From contig BJOX01000166.1 in assembly GCA_009731375.1 (NCBI GenBank), forward strand, positions 430,826 through 494,825: a stretch of DNA of 64,000 bases, written 5' to 3'. Of the stretch, positions 23,570 through 34,224 are shown piece after piece; position 1 is the first letter of the stretch; each line of letters opens with the position of its first letter. This DNA comes from Paulinella micropora. Taxonomy: Eukaryota; Cercozoa; Imbricatea; Euglyphida. The notes beneath the pieces are model-generated. The model was not told the origin of the DNA, did no database searches, and saw only the letters and a list, made by a program, of their open reading frames with translations. The position numbers and the translations under genes were made by a program.

Positions 23570-23803
23570 AGTATCATTACCGACGTTTATAAAGGTATTT
23601 AATGTTTCACAAAAAAGGTTCGTATAGCATATCTGGCCGGTGACTTTTTAAGGCAGACAAAAAGGTTCGTAAATTTCCGGCCGACAATATTAATATTCGC
23701 CATAGTATCATTACCAACGTTTATAAAGGTATGTAATGTTTCACAAAAAACGTTCGTATAGCATAAAGCGTCTGGCCGGTGACTTTTTAAGGCCAATACA
23801 AGG
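23536..23803 (-). repeat. 134-bp tandem duplication breaking pol
   Basis: Equivalent positions lie 134 bp apart (for example the two 'cgccatagtatcattacc' at about 23564 and 23698). The offset is not a multiple of three, so the upstream copy runs into a stop (at about 23599) and pol reopens only in the second copy. Both copies encode the protease-like segment INVGNDTMANINIVGRKF. The position expected for the retropepsin catalytic D-T/S-G reads N-V-G. Confidence 0.85.
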
Positions 23804-24375
23804 AGCTTGTCTTCTAAAATCTGTATCCTTTTCTCGAGGTTCGCCTCCTCCTCCCTTTCCGCCGTTTTTGTAATGTCTTTTTGGGTATTGTTCACAGGCG
23901 AAGGATGATTGTCTTTGCTTTCTCAGAGAGGAAGACAGAGACCTCAGACAAAGAAAGAAGATATCGAACAGCCAGAAGGTTGGGATAAAATGACAGCAGA
24001 ACAAAAGAGAGAGTGGAAAGAGAAAGAAGCGAGGAAAAAGAAAAGTGAGACCGTGAGGAGAGGTTGATGTCCTCCATCCTCCTTGTCTATTGTCTGTCTC
24101 GGCAAGTTGATAAGATTGATTGCCGGTTCTATTCTTACTTTCTTCGGCTGTGGCTGCGACAGGCCCGCCTGCTTTCTCTTTGCCAGCGCTTTACTCGCCT
24201 GCCTATTAGCAGCATGCACTGTTTGTTGTCGTGATGGGTGTACTGGTATTGTACTACCTTTGAGTTGGTCTGTGGCCTGCTGTGGGCTCTTAGACTCACT
24301 GGTACCCTTGGTTGGGACCTGCACAACGGTGTATCGTGCAATGCATGTTGTTCTGTTTTCTCCCTCCTTCTCTAG
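23804..24375 (-). other. gag-pol spacer with frame-shifted coding remnants
   Basis: Between the gag stop and the protease region the minus strand carries overlapping short frames, including a lysine/glutamine-rich stretch (about 24324-24070) and a later acidic coiled-coil-like segment (about 23895-23760, ending in the protease-like part). They probably represent the original linker of the polyprotein, now in more than one frame, separated by a pyrimidine-rich stretch. Confidence 0.5.
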
Positions 24376-27004
24376 TCATTGGACTACCTCAAATCTGTTA
24401 CCTGAGTCGGCATCAGTGTCGGTAGTGGTTGCGCCTGATGTCGCATAGGCCTGTGGTGCTGAGGAACTCGAGCTTGAGCTCGAGCCGTCTGCCCAGCCCC
24501 CATCTCTGTGGTACGGGCGCTCTGCGCTGCCGTATCCACCTCGGCCAACCCATCTTCCTCCTCCTCTACCTTGAAATACACCTCTTCCTCCTCCTCTTCT
24601 CACAAATCCTCTCTCCCCCCCGCGAGTGTATGTGCCTCGTGCGAAAGGGGCTCCTCCTCCTCGATTGATTCCTCTCCCTCCTCCTCTTCCTCGTGTTCCA
24701 CCTCTTCCTCTACTTGCGGCTTCTATGGCTGCCGTCTTCTGATCATCTCTAGCGAAAAGAGAATTGATCGCGTCAGCTAGTTCGTGGTCATGGTCCGCGA
24801 CATCCTGTAATTTCCACCCCTGATCCTTGCGCAGTCGGCGCAGAACGGCGACGGTGTTGGTTTCGTCCGACCGTACGTTCTTGAGGAGTGTGTTTCGGAT
24901 GCGGGTGTCCTCGACATCGTGGTTGTACGGGCATTTCTTATTTGTGTGTTTGAAGCATTGTGCCCGTGCCCACCAACGAATACAAGGTGTGTTAGCTTCA
25001 CGACTGTTCTCTCTTGGTCGCTTTCCTAGAGATCGTTGCGTATGTGCGGCTTGCGGTTGAGCAGAAGCCGATGCAGAACCGATCAAGGATGCTGTCTGGC
25101 TGTCGAGCCTCTGACAAGCGGTCATTACTTCGGTCCACAACATTTTTGGGCTCACGGCCTTAGTCGTGGCCTCAAAGACGCTCATCTCCAAAAAGTTCAA
25201 GTGCTTTACCTTGTCGAAGGTTTTGCAGTCTTGCATGAGCAGTGTGAGCTTATTTTTGTTGTAGACGTGCAAAGCACTGAGGAAATATAGGAGTATGGCT
25301 TTGTGGTTATAAAAGAGAGTGTACTGGGTGCCCACATTTGTTAAGACAGATGCAAGCTGAGTGACAGACTGCAACTGCTCCGATACTAAGTCGAAAATTT
25401 CAAACCCAATCAATGTGCCAGTGCACAAGTGTTGGTATCCACTTGCCTTAAAGTATCGAATGAGGGCAGCAATGGCCAGAGTACAACTCATCTCTGCATG
25501 TCCACCTTTCCTTGCTAGCTCCTCCTCTCCTCTGTACTTCTCGTAAGTTATACGATCAAAACCAGCTCCAAGGAGGGATCGATCACAGAGATGTTCTAGG
25601 ACTTCATACTCCTGCTCCACCTCACACTGGTTTTGCTGGAAGCATCTGTCCATCTCATTGAGCTTAGTCATGAGGGTCTTCTCTGTGTCAGCCTCATTGG
25701 CAGTGATAGCATAGAGCTTAAGGCCCCCTCCCCCAATTTTGATTTTAGCTAGGGCTGCCTGCAGCGCCTGCTTTTTCTTCTGGGAGTCAGTCAAGTTAAT
25801 TACTGTCCCTCCCCCTTGGGGTCCTCCTCCTGTGGGTCCTCCTCCTGCTTTCTTGGGAGCTGGGTTAGATGTGGTAGGTGGAGCCGTTGGCTGTGGAGCC
25901 ACCCGTGCTACTGCCATTGCCACAGCTATCTTCTCCTTCTGCTCCTTCTCCTCTTTCTGTCTCGTCTCTTCTTCTTTCACCTGTCGTGCTAGATGAGTCA
26001 CGAACTGTGCAAGCCCTGTGGCACTAGAGAGGAAGTGTGCCTTTTCTCTCATGGAAGACTTATCAGCTCTGTTATTATTTGGGATTGTTGTGAGAGGGCC
26101 TTTAATGAGAGTGTGATTCTTCGTGTGGGCCCATTGTTTCCATGTTGGTTTTTGCTCCTTCCCCTCAAAGAGGCCCTTATGGAGTTGTGTGAGGCGTTCA
26201 AGCACCTGACAAGACTGGTCAACCTCCTCGTAAACAGGATGTTGCCTTGTGTTGTCTTTCAGTGCTTTGTACATTTCGTTGTAAGCCCGTGTGAAGGCAG
26301 TTACAAAAGCCTCAAGGGCAAACTCAATGCCACTTTGGTTTCTACCTTCGAACTTTCTTTCTAGATTCTTGATATCAGTGGGGACACCACAGACAGACAG
26401 CCATGCTGCAGTTGTGCGTTTATTTTTCCACTGTATGTTTGTGCGTTCATAAAATTCCGCAACGAGCACAGCAGCGTAGAGTGTTGCAGATATGTCGTAT
26501 ATGTCGCACAGTGTAAGAGTGTCGCCATACTTGATATCCTGCAATGGCACTCTTTCGTGCTCAAACCTCACTTTGTTGAAGAGAGGCTTCGCAAGGCCGG
26601 GAATTTCGATCAGGAGGTTGCTTTGACCTTGTCCTGGTCTATTCCTTTTCTTGTAAGGAATGTAGATGTGTGTTTTATAATAGGTTGGGTAATTAAGGAA
26701 GAAGGACTCTTCATCATCATATGTAGCCAACTGTTCCCATGTATTTGGGATATTCTGGCCAACATCCTCCATCTCTCTCTCTCTCTCTGCCTCTGTCAAT
26801 GGAGATCCTCCAGTCTGACCTGCACTCGCTTCTTGTGCATTACCCCCCTGTCGACTCTACATCGGCTGTATACGTATACTCCTCTCTCTCCTCTCCATCT
26901 CTATCCCCCCTCTCTTCTGAGTACTGAGTCTCCTGCTCCTCTCCTCCCTCACTAGGACCATAATCAGTTGGTGTCACACCAGCCTGCTCATTCTCGTCTT
27001 CCAT
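24376..27004 (-). CDS. gag: Gag of the Ty3-type element, with CCCH finger and RGG tail
   Basis: The open frame from 26799 gives 807 residues. Upstream, a better start is the ATG at 27004 (MEDENEQAG), which runs in another frame until a run of six C on the plus strand (26843-26848), where a one-base shift joins it to the main frame. The protein is helical and acidic at first. A CCCH-type zinc finger lies at about 613-636 (C-x8-C-x7-C-x3-H), then a strongly RGG/GRGG-rich tail (about 690-770), typical of RNA binding. No CCHC knuckle is present. It would form the particle shell and bind element RNA. It precedes pol on the same strand, as in LTR elements. Identification rests on position and RNA-binding features, not on a recognised capsid fold. 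Confidence 0.7.
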
Positions 27005-27639
27005 CTTATGTTATGAGAGTCACGTGCTTTTTTTTTCTTCTTTTTTTTCCTCTGTTATTCTTATCACTCTATGCAACCTTCTTCTCCTTCTTCCTTTTCT
27101 CTGTTGAAATAGTTATGGGGCGTCAGGCCCTACACAGAGATAACGATAGTTTGGTCAAAAGAGCTGTTTTGTAGAAGTCAGTCTGTCGTCGGACAGTGCT
27201 TCGATATTTGTCTTGCTCTTGTGTGAGAGATGCCAGTGTAATCTCCTCTGGTTTCTGCAGAGAAAATGCAAGGAAAATGGTTCAGAACAGAGAGTGGGAG
27301 TGCTTTGCTCGTTTTTCCTCTGTCTGTGTGTTTGTGTGATGTTTGTTTCGCACTTGTCCTACTTGGCTTTATGCAAGCAGCAAGAGGGAGTGGAGTAGGT
27401 GTGGTCTGGTGTCTTGTAGAAGAGCACACAGAAGCCAAATGTGCACAAGGGCTAAAGGTTATGCCAGCTTGTGACAAATTGATCGCTTGTTTGTAAGTTT
27501 TTTTGTTTGAGGATGAGTAGGAGTGTTTGTTTTCGTCTGATGTCTGTGCGACAGATCAGCGAAAAATAAATTTGTGCTTATCTGATGTCAGTGTACGACA
27601 GATCAGAAAAGAAATAAGCCTTTAGCTAGGGACTCCAAA
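27005..27639 (-). other. 5' leader of the Ty3-type element with PBS
   Basis: Non-coding leader between gag and the 5' LTR. Directly inside the LTR, at 27637-27629 on the minus strand, lies TGGAGTCCC, the form expected of a tRNA primer-binding site (TGG plus complement of an acceptor stem). A near-palindromic word (tctgatgtc.gtgcgacagatca) occurs twice between about 27535 and 27610. Confidence 0.55.
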
Positions 27640-27856
27640 TGTACTATCCCCAACGATAGCTCAATGGAAGAGTAAGTCGGTAATATAACCAAACACAGTC
27701 CTCAAAAAAGAGAATGATGTCTCGTTATATTAGCTCAGTGACGCAAAGACAAAAAGCCGCCAAAAGACCAGGATCAAATTCGCATTTCAGACGTGTCCGG
27801 CCAGACAAATCTATAAATAAGTTTTTTACCGGATAATTCGGGGGGTGATGTCCACA
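27640..27856 (-). repeat. 5' LTR of the Ty3-type element
   Basis: About 217 bp; on the minus strand TG...CA ends are visible (TGTGGACATC ... GATAGTACA). It matches 17293-17511 with about fifteen substitutions and small indels. Like the other copy it includes tRNA-like internal box motifs. Confidence 0.78.
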
Positions 27857-27942
27857 CTTTCAGCTTATAACTCGAGATTTTGATAGTAATTTGAATCATA
27901 TCAGTATGAGTCGATAGCTGAATTCAATGGACGAGAGGGTTC

Positions 27943-28440
27943 GGAACTTTAGTTTTTTACTTAGAGAGATTTGTCGGAATAATGACACGTCAATAAACAT
28001 CACAACCCCAGACCGCCAAAGCATTAAATTCACCGTTACACTTAGAGTGATATAGGTAAAAATAAGTAATTGTCATTGGGGTGGGCCGGTATGACCAAAT
28101 ACTATTATTAATAAAATTGTCTATTGCTCCCCCTATTTAGGAATAACTTCCCATCTACTAGGGCATTATGCTACTAACATGGCATATATGGTACCGTGCC
28201 TATATCTGATAGAAATTAACTGGAGCCGTACTAACAACTATATGCACTAACTTCATACTAACTTCAACTCTATAAAACTAACAGTTTGTGTCACCGTCCG
28301 CGCACCAAACTTAACTTTTGATGCAGTAAAAAGGTAACAGTAGTTCAGCCCCCCCCCGCGCTCCCCCGCTCTTGACTTCCTAGTAGCAGCCGAGTCTCTT
28401 AGCTTCCTGGCTCCCAACCTGAGCCGCCCACTTGCAGCCG
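27943..28440 (-). repeat. Terminal direct repeat (probable 3' LTR) of copy A
   Basis: Begins 'atggacgagaggg' and ends around 'cccacttgcagcc'. It is shared with 30997-31312, with 31330-31795 (inverted) and with 55318-55520. It contains the strongly conserved 'taggtaaaaataagtaattgtcattgggg' stretch found in all copies. Confidence 0.65.
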
Positions 28441-28467
28441 CTTTGGTCCGCCACCCGGGTCGTAGAA

Positions 28468-30566
28468 CTACATGTGCGTCGCGCGCCCCATCCATCGCCG
28501 CTCCGAGTCAGAGCCAGAGCCGCTGTCCAGGTCGCTGTCGCTGCCCACCAGCCCATCGCGTTGGTAGTCGTTCCCCTTTTCCGCGCGTTCCTCTTTGACA
28601 GTGAAAGGGCTTGAATTGTTGGTTGCGATCCCGGCTTTCATCTTCTCTTTCTTGCTCCGGCGCTTTGAGCGCTTCGCCTTATCTATCTTCTTCTTCTCAA
28701 CTACAGGTTTAGGCGAGCTAAGTTTGTTTTGCTCCCCCATCACTGGTGCTTCCTTCTCACTCTCTCTTTCCTGATCTGCATGCAGCCCGCAAAATCGCCC
28801 TCTCAACAGACCATAAGCTGCCTCTCGCAACAACACATTCTCACTCTCCATGTCATCAGTACACACAAAACATTGCTGCTCACCTGACACTCGCCACTCA
28901 CATTGACGATAGACTTCTCTCTATTGTACTTCCTTCACTTTGCCCATGTGGGCCTTCTCTTTTGCCATGCCTGCTCTGTCTCGCACTGTCAAAAATCTCA
29001 TCGTCCTTTTTCATGCTTTCACCTTCTCACCTTCCTCATCTGTGTCTGACTCACTCCCCCTATCTGTGTCACAAGTGTCTGACTTACTCCCCCTACCAAA
29101 CTTTCCATGTTCCCTTTTTGCTCTCTTTTCCTTCTCTCTCTGTTCTTCCTTCTCAGCACCTGGCTCTTCTCTCGCCTTCTTCATCTCTTCACATTCATGC
29201 AGTCTATGCTCACCACCACACATCCTGCACGCCTTTTCACATGCGGAGAACACATTCCCCTCCATGTTACAGTTGAAACATTTCTCTCCTTTCTTCCACA
29301 TCTGCTTTCTCGTTCCTGTTCCTTTCCCTCCCCTTTCTTATTAGTGGTGGTGTGTTTAAACCTACAGTTAGATCTATCACAGCTGCCTGACTGTTCAAAC
29401 AGGTAACACACCCAAGGCCCCCCACGCATAGTGATTGACCCCTCTGTATGAGCAAAACGACACTCATCCCCCCACTTGCATCCACTCTCTATTTGAAACC
29501 CAAAACACACACCTCTCTGCCCTTCCTCTCTTTTGTTGGCATCTTTCCCTCGGCGTGTGCTTTTTCTTTCTTCATCTTCTTCTCTCTCTCTCTTTGTTTG
29601 TTCCTATCTATCTCCAACGCTCTTTCTTCCAACTCCTCCCACCATTCCTCAAAAGACCATGCATGCTGCTTCTTATTCATCTTCAGCGTGCTCATCCATC
29701 CTCCCCAATCCTTTCTCACCCCCTCTGATGCATACTCGGGGTTTTGCAAGGCATTAGTGATTATTGTCTCCATTGTTCTGTGGGGTGTTTTATGGCCTAC
29801 TGCCTTTAGCTCTTCATCTAACGCAACAAACGCATCAAACTGCGGAGCATAATCACACCCCTCATCAAATGTCCATGCATTCATCGCATTTATTTTATCT
29901 TGCACATCTTCCTCCGAGCCACTCACCTTACCAAACCTTTTGGTTAGTCTTGCCCACAGTGTGCAAGTTCTGACCAAAGTCTGGTGAGGTGTCTCTCACC
30001 AAATCTGCCACACTCCTCTTGGCTTTACCTGCTAGCTTATCAAACACAAACGAAGAAGCTTCCTCTCTCTGTCTTTTCATTTCATGCTCCAAACTCTCCT
30101 CATATGCTACTATCATTCTATCTTCCTTCTCTTTTTCCTCTACTTGCTCCTTGCTCTTCGTCCTGAGTGTTGTCGTTGTTGGTGTGGAATAAGTAGGTGA
30201 AGGCTGACTACTCATTCTCCCCCTCTCCTCCACCTGCTCTTCTCCTCCCTTTTGCTCACTCTTACCACTATCTCCCCCTAACGTAGGCTGCCTTTCTGTC
30301 TCAGTAAAATAAGATGTAAGGTTTTCCTTGTCTGACTCTGACTCTGAGTCTAACTCAGCTTCCTCTTCCTCCTCTCTCAACCCTATCTTTCCTCTCTCTC
30401 TTGCTGGCTGTTTCCCTGTTCTCTCTCCCCACCTCCACATGTAATTGGGACTGTTTTCCCCTTGCTGTGCAAAGCACCGTAGGCTTACATTACTCTCATG
30501 CACTATCCTAATGTGTTCTTCTGGGGTCTTGAGTTCCCCCTTGAGTACTTTGGCTCCCAAGGCCAA
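28468..30566 (-). pseudogene. Gag-like gene of copy A, frame-broken, with CCCH fingers and zinc knuckle
   Basis: Successive minus-strand frames follow one another: 30566-29928 (serine/acid-rich, 212 aa), 29977-29489 (162 aa, helical, FDAFVALDEEL ... EEWWEELEERA), 29510-29181 (two CCCH fingers: GCKWGDECRFAH and SGSCDRSNCRFKH), 29301-29011 (CFNCNMEGN and CRMCGGEHRLHEC, knuckle-like cysteines) and 28890-28468 (charged tail). The frames overlap or abut in different phases, so the gene has several shifts. The combination looks like an RNA-binding Gag, possibly copia-like, but no family was proved. Copy C repeats it on the plus strand. Confidence 0.6.
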
Positions 30567-30996
30567 AACTATCTCATGTTGAAAGGCCTTGAACGAGGTT
30601 CTCCCGTCATACTGTCCTTTTGCTGTGTACTTCCTTTTCTTTGTTTTTGGTTGTGCTTCTAAGAGTGCTAAAGCTCATGACTCTGAGGTCTTACTGTCTG
30701 ATTTCCTTTGTTATAGCAGTCAAGTTGTAGCAGTCCCACTGGAGTGCTGTCCTCTTTACCCCAACGCAGGTCACCTAACCAAAGGTGACGGGGGACAGGT
30801 ACAATGCGATCAAAAACTGAGCCAAAGGCCTCAGTATGAAAGCTTCACTTTTATTGTGTCAGTTACTGGAATGACAACAACCCTCTTGACGACAGTCGGT
30901 CGCCTCCCGGTCCATATGTACATATGGGCGATGGTCTCCTCTTTCTTCAAGTTGCTTGCAGTGCTCCAGAGTTAAGCGCTGCCAAGGCCCATAACC

Positions 30997-31312
30997 CAAT
31001 GGACGAGAGGGTTCGGAACTTTACTTTTTTACTTAGAAAGATTTGTCGGAATAATGACACGTCACTAAACATCACAACCCCAGACCGCCAAAGCATTAAA
31101 TTCACCGTTACACTTAGAGTGATATAGGTAAAAATAAGTAATTGTCATTGGGGTGGGCCGGTATGACTAAATACTATTATTAATAAAATTGTCCATTGTC
31201 CCCTATTTAGGAGTAACGCCCCATCTACCTTATGCTACTAACATGGCATATATGGTACCGTGCCGAGTCTCTTAGCTTCCTGGCTCCCAACCTGAGCCGC
31301 CCACTTGCAGCC
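30997..31312 (-). repeat. Terminal direct repeat (probable 5' LTR, deleted) of copy A
   Basis: Matches 27943-28440 but jumps from 'ggtaccgtgcc' directly to 'gagtctcttagc', an internal deletion. It is joined at about 31313-31330 to an inverted copy of the same repeat. Confidence 0.6.
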
Positions 31313-31319
31313 TTTAGTC

Positions 31320-32216
31320 CGGCGGCTACTAGGAAGTCAAGAGCGGGGGAGCGCGCGGGGGGGGGGGGGGGGGCTCAACTACTGTTACCTTTTTACTGCA
31401 TCAAAAGTTAAGTTTGGTGCGCGGTCGGTGACACAAACTGTTAGTTTTATAGAGTTGAAGTTAGTATGAAGTTAGTGCATATAGTTGTTAGTACGGCTCC
31501 AGTTAATTTCTATCAGATATAGGCACGGTACCATATATGCCATGTTAGTAGCATAAGGTAGATGGGGCGTTACTCCTAAATAGGGGGCAATGGACAATTT
31601 TATTAATAATAGTATTTAGTCATACCGGCCCACCCCAATGACAATTACTTATTTTTACCTATATCACTCTAAGTGTAACGGTGAATTTAATGCTTTGGCG
31701 GTCTGGGGTTGTGATGTTTAGTGACGTGTCATTATTCCGACAAATCTCTAAGTAAAAAAGTAAAGTTCCGAACCCTCTCGTCCATTGGGTTATGGGCCTT
31801 GGCAGCGCTTAACTCTGGAGCACTGCAAGCAACTTGAAGAAAGAGGAGACCATCGCCGACCGGGAGGCGACCGACTGTCGTCAAGAGGGTTGGTGTCATT
31901 CCAGTAATTGACACAATAAAAGTGAAGCTTTCATACTGAGGCCTTTTGCTCAGTTTTTGAACGCATTGTACCTGTCCCCCGTCACCTTTGGTTAGGTGAC
32001 CTGCGTTGGGGTAAAGAGGACAGCACTCCAGTGGGACTGCTACAACTTGACTGCTATAACAAAGGAAATCAGACAGTAAGACCTCAGAGTCATGAGCTTT
32101 AGCACTCTTAGAAGCACAACCAAAAACAAAGAAAAGGAAGTACACAGCAAAAGGACAGTATGACGGGAGAACCCCGTTCAAGGCCTTTCAACATGAGATA
32201 GTTTTGGCCTTGGGAG
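31320..32216 (+). mobile_element. Gag-only LTR element, truncated inverted copy B
   Basis: 31330-31795 is the reverse complement of the terminal repeat, and 31800-32216 that of the leader found at 30540-30996. Copies A and B therefore form a hairpin centred near 31.32 kb. The copy stops at the assembly gap at 32217-32226, just before its gag would begin. A G/C homopolymer ('gcgcgcgggggggg') sits near the hairpin centre. Confidence 0.7.
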
Positions 32217-32226
32217 NNNNNNNNNN
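32217..32226. other. Assembly gap at the left virus border
   Basis: Ten N separate the retroelement (…ttgggag) from the left terminal inverted repeat of the virus, so the true left junction and any target duplication are not visible. Confidence 0.95.
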
Positions 32227-32442
32227 AAAAAGCGAGCAACCGAGGAAAAAAAGAAAATCCAATCCCACAAAAATCGTGGGTTTGTGGAAAAAAATAAAGA
32301 AACGCCAATTTTGTCCGCACTTTACGACAAAGATTATTGCGATGACCATTTCTGCCCTTTGGTCCCCGAAATAAAAAAAGGAATTTCTACAAATCAAATA
32401 TGACCTTTTTCTTTTTGTGTCGTTTGGTTTCAATTATGTTTT
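32227..32442. repeat. Left terminal inverted repeat of the virus (outer part lost in gap)
   Basis: Reverse complement of 52014-52230 with only a few differences. It includes the last codons of the integrase gene. The outer 150 or so bases present on the right side are missing here because of the gap. Confidence 0.9.
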
Positions 32443-33362
32443 CTGGTTGTATGTCTTCTTTTTTCAACTGTTGCTTTATTTTCTTCTCCTTCGTTATCTC
32501 TTGAACTTGTTCGTTAATTTGCTTTTCATCATAAACTGGCTTTTCAAACTTGGTCTTTAACAACTCGCGGGGGCTAACTAGTTCTTTATTAGATAACACA
32601 ATCTTAAATCCATTTCTACCCAAAACCGTATATATCTGCTTTGACCAAGTTCGTCCGCCTTTTGAAAATAGATTTCGTTGAACTTCTCGTCTTACCTTAT
32701 CGCCTGGTACAAATTCGTTAATACTTTCATCTCTTTCAATTTTTTGTTTGTTAGTAGCTTTACCATTCATGATGTCAATCGGTCTAGCTTTGATTGTTGG
32801 ATGAAAACGATTATTGTAAGCTTTGACCATGTTATCAATGTATGAGACCCAGTCAAAGTTCCCATTGGTTTCAAATAGTATATCAAGCCACCTTCTAATA
32901 GTTCTAATGACTCTATCAACTATTGCGAGTGCTTTGTGGTCTCCTACTTCAACTGTTCTGTGTTCAATGTTATGTTCATCAAAATATTTATTAACTGCTC
33001 CTTTGTATTCTCCTCCGCTATCTGTTGTAATGATTTCTGGAATATATGGAATAGATTTCAAACCAGTATATACTTCATTCGCAGTTTTATTTTTTAGCGG
33101 TCTAACTTCTAAAAATCTACTATTAGTGTCAATCCAAACCAACATAAAGGCATATTTTTTATTACCTGGTTTATCTTTTAACTTAGACATATCCGCCAAA
33201 TCTACAAAACTTGTTTCAACGGTTTATCAGCCCATATTGTATTCCATTTCTTACTTTGTTTTTTCTGATAATGTAGTTCTAATGCCTGTTGCTCTTTCAG
33301 TTCTTGTAATTCGTCGTCGATCGCAGAGGCAAGCCTCCGCACCTCCCTTTTTTGGTGAAGAT
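32387..33362 (-). pseudogene. rve-family (retroviral-type) integrase of the virus
   Basis: 270 codons from 33199 contain the DDE-type core: VWIDTNSRF, TTDSGGEY and IVDRVIRTI, followed by YNNRFHPTIKARPIDIMNG and a basic C-terminal SH3-like part. The third catalytic position reads D rather than the usual E. In the family this enzyme inserts viral DNA into the host genome. Upstream codons (33362-33225; helical, lysine/glutamine-rich) read in another phase and join by a one-base shift near 33222, so the gene is broken or mis-sequenced. No ATG is seen at the extreme 5' end, where a GC palindrome (33323-33340) sits. The 3' end lies in the terminal inverted repeat. Confidence 0.85.
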
Positions 33363-33363
33363 T

Positions 33364-33621
33364 TTAATACTTAATGACACCTAATGCTGTATCTCTATAT
33401 ATTAATCTTTCTTTTTTTTCTAGTTCAAAACAATAATTAGAACAAAACTCATAAGTATAAAATCGGTCAAATGTATCATCAATTGCTGTAATCTGTCGGT
33501 TCGCTAAGCACAGAGTTAATCCACACACATAGCAACTATTGAAGTCATACTCACGATGATTATATAAATAGTCCATAATGTGTAAACGAACATCGAGCGG
33601 TAAATTTTTTATATCCTTCAT
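33364..33621 (-). CDS. Small cysteine-containing viral protein
   Basis: 85 codons, intact. Two cysteine pairs (CYVCGLTLC and FCSNYC) spaced by about 28 residues could bind zinc, the second like an 'FCS' type finger. The N-terminal segment (DVRLHIMDYLYNH) is reminiscent of a short F-box-like helix, but this is only an impression. It lies just upstream of the integrase on the same strand. Function unknown. Confidence 0.6.
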   Translation of the reverse strand: MKDIKNLPLDVRLHIMDYLYNHREYDFNSCYVCGLTLCLANRQITAIDDTFDRFYTYEFCSNYCFELEKKERLIYRDTALGVIKY

Positions 33622-33657
33622 CTATATTAGAACTTTAAAAACATTTTTGAAATATCA

Positions 33658-34146
33658 TTACTTTCCTTTTTTTGACTTCTCCGGTTGTCCTGCGTAAACA
33701 TAGACATTAACACGGCCAGCCTTCTTCCCTCCTTTCTTAGGCTCAGGCTCTTCCTCTTCCATCGCTTTCACTTTCACTCTCGCTTTCTTCTAGTTCAGGC
33801 AGTTTCTTTTTTACCGCTTTCTTCGCCTTCTTCTGTTTAGTCTTAAGTTCATACCCGCAACACGTCGCGCAACGATATCAACGAAATCCTGTTCGACCTC
33901 TTCCTCGTCCGAGCTGCTTTCATCACTTTTCTCACCATCTCTACCATCAATCATATCCTTCGCCAACTGCTTCTTAGTAATGTGATCCATCTTTTCGTCG
34001 TCATTCATTTCTTTAACATTCTTAGCCTGTTCCTCAGCGAATAATTCCCTCGCCCTCTCAATCTTTCTCTGCTTAGCCTGGTTCTTCTTCGCCTCCCAAC
34101 CCTTTTCAAGGTTCTTCATAGCGACCTCTCTATTACCTCTCGGCAT
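33658..34146 (-). pseudogene. Charged lysine-rich viral protein, frame-broken
   Basis: The first 111 codons (34146-33811) encode a helical, highly charged protein (KNLEKGWEAKKNQAKQRK; then an SDESSSDEEE acid patch). After GMNL the coding character continues in other phases: a KKAKKAVKKK segment, a serine/glutamate run and a final VNVYVYAGQPEKSKKGK before a stop at 33658. Two shifts are needed. It is divergently placed from the tail-fibre gene at 34225. Function unknown; possibly nucleic-acid binding. Confidence 0.6.
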
Positions 34147-34224
34147 TTTCTATTTGATTATATTATCATACAAAATAATATTATTTAGTTTTTATTAATA
34201 AATAATTTTTTGACAAATATAATA

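Larger units (their letters stand above)
17293..27856 (-). mobile_element. Ty3/gypsy-type LTR retrotransposon, minus strand
   Basis: The order on the minus strand is 5' LTR (27856-27640), a primer-binding-site-like TGGAGTCCC two bases inside, leader, gag (27004-24376), spacer, pol (PR-like, RT, RNase H, integrase; to 18338), 3' region and 3' LTR (17511-17293). Placing integrase after RNase H defines the Ty3/gypsy order. The LTRs differ at roughly fifteen positions plus indels, indicating an old insertion, yet the two main reading frames are almost open. No target-site duplication is evident at the outer borders. Confidence 0.85.
27943..31320 (-). mobile_element. Gag-only LTR element, copy A
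   Basis: Direct repeats at 27943-28440 and 30997-31312 (both starting 'atggacgagagggttcgg') flank a minus-strand gag-like region, the layout of an LTR element without pol. The right repeat lacks roughly 190 bp between 'ggtaccgtgcc' and 'gagtctcttag' that the left one has. No RT, RNase H or integrase remnant is visible, so it is non-autonomous or internally deleted. Copies B, C and D lie at 31320-32216, 52386-53996 and 53997-55530. Confidence 0.65.

Noticed and set aside
20055-23627. Plus-strand ORFs across the Ty3 pol region
   Set aside because: Antisense shadows of a continuous 1,743-codon frame with clear RT, RNase H and integrase motifs.
28468-30566. Host zinc-finger gene
   Set aside because: Present in several rearranged copies between terminal direct repeats, which fits a mobile element better.
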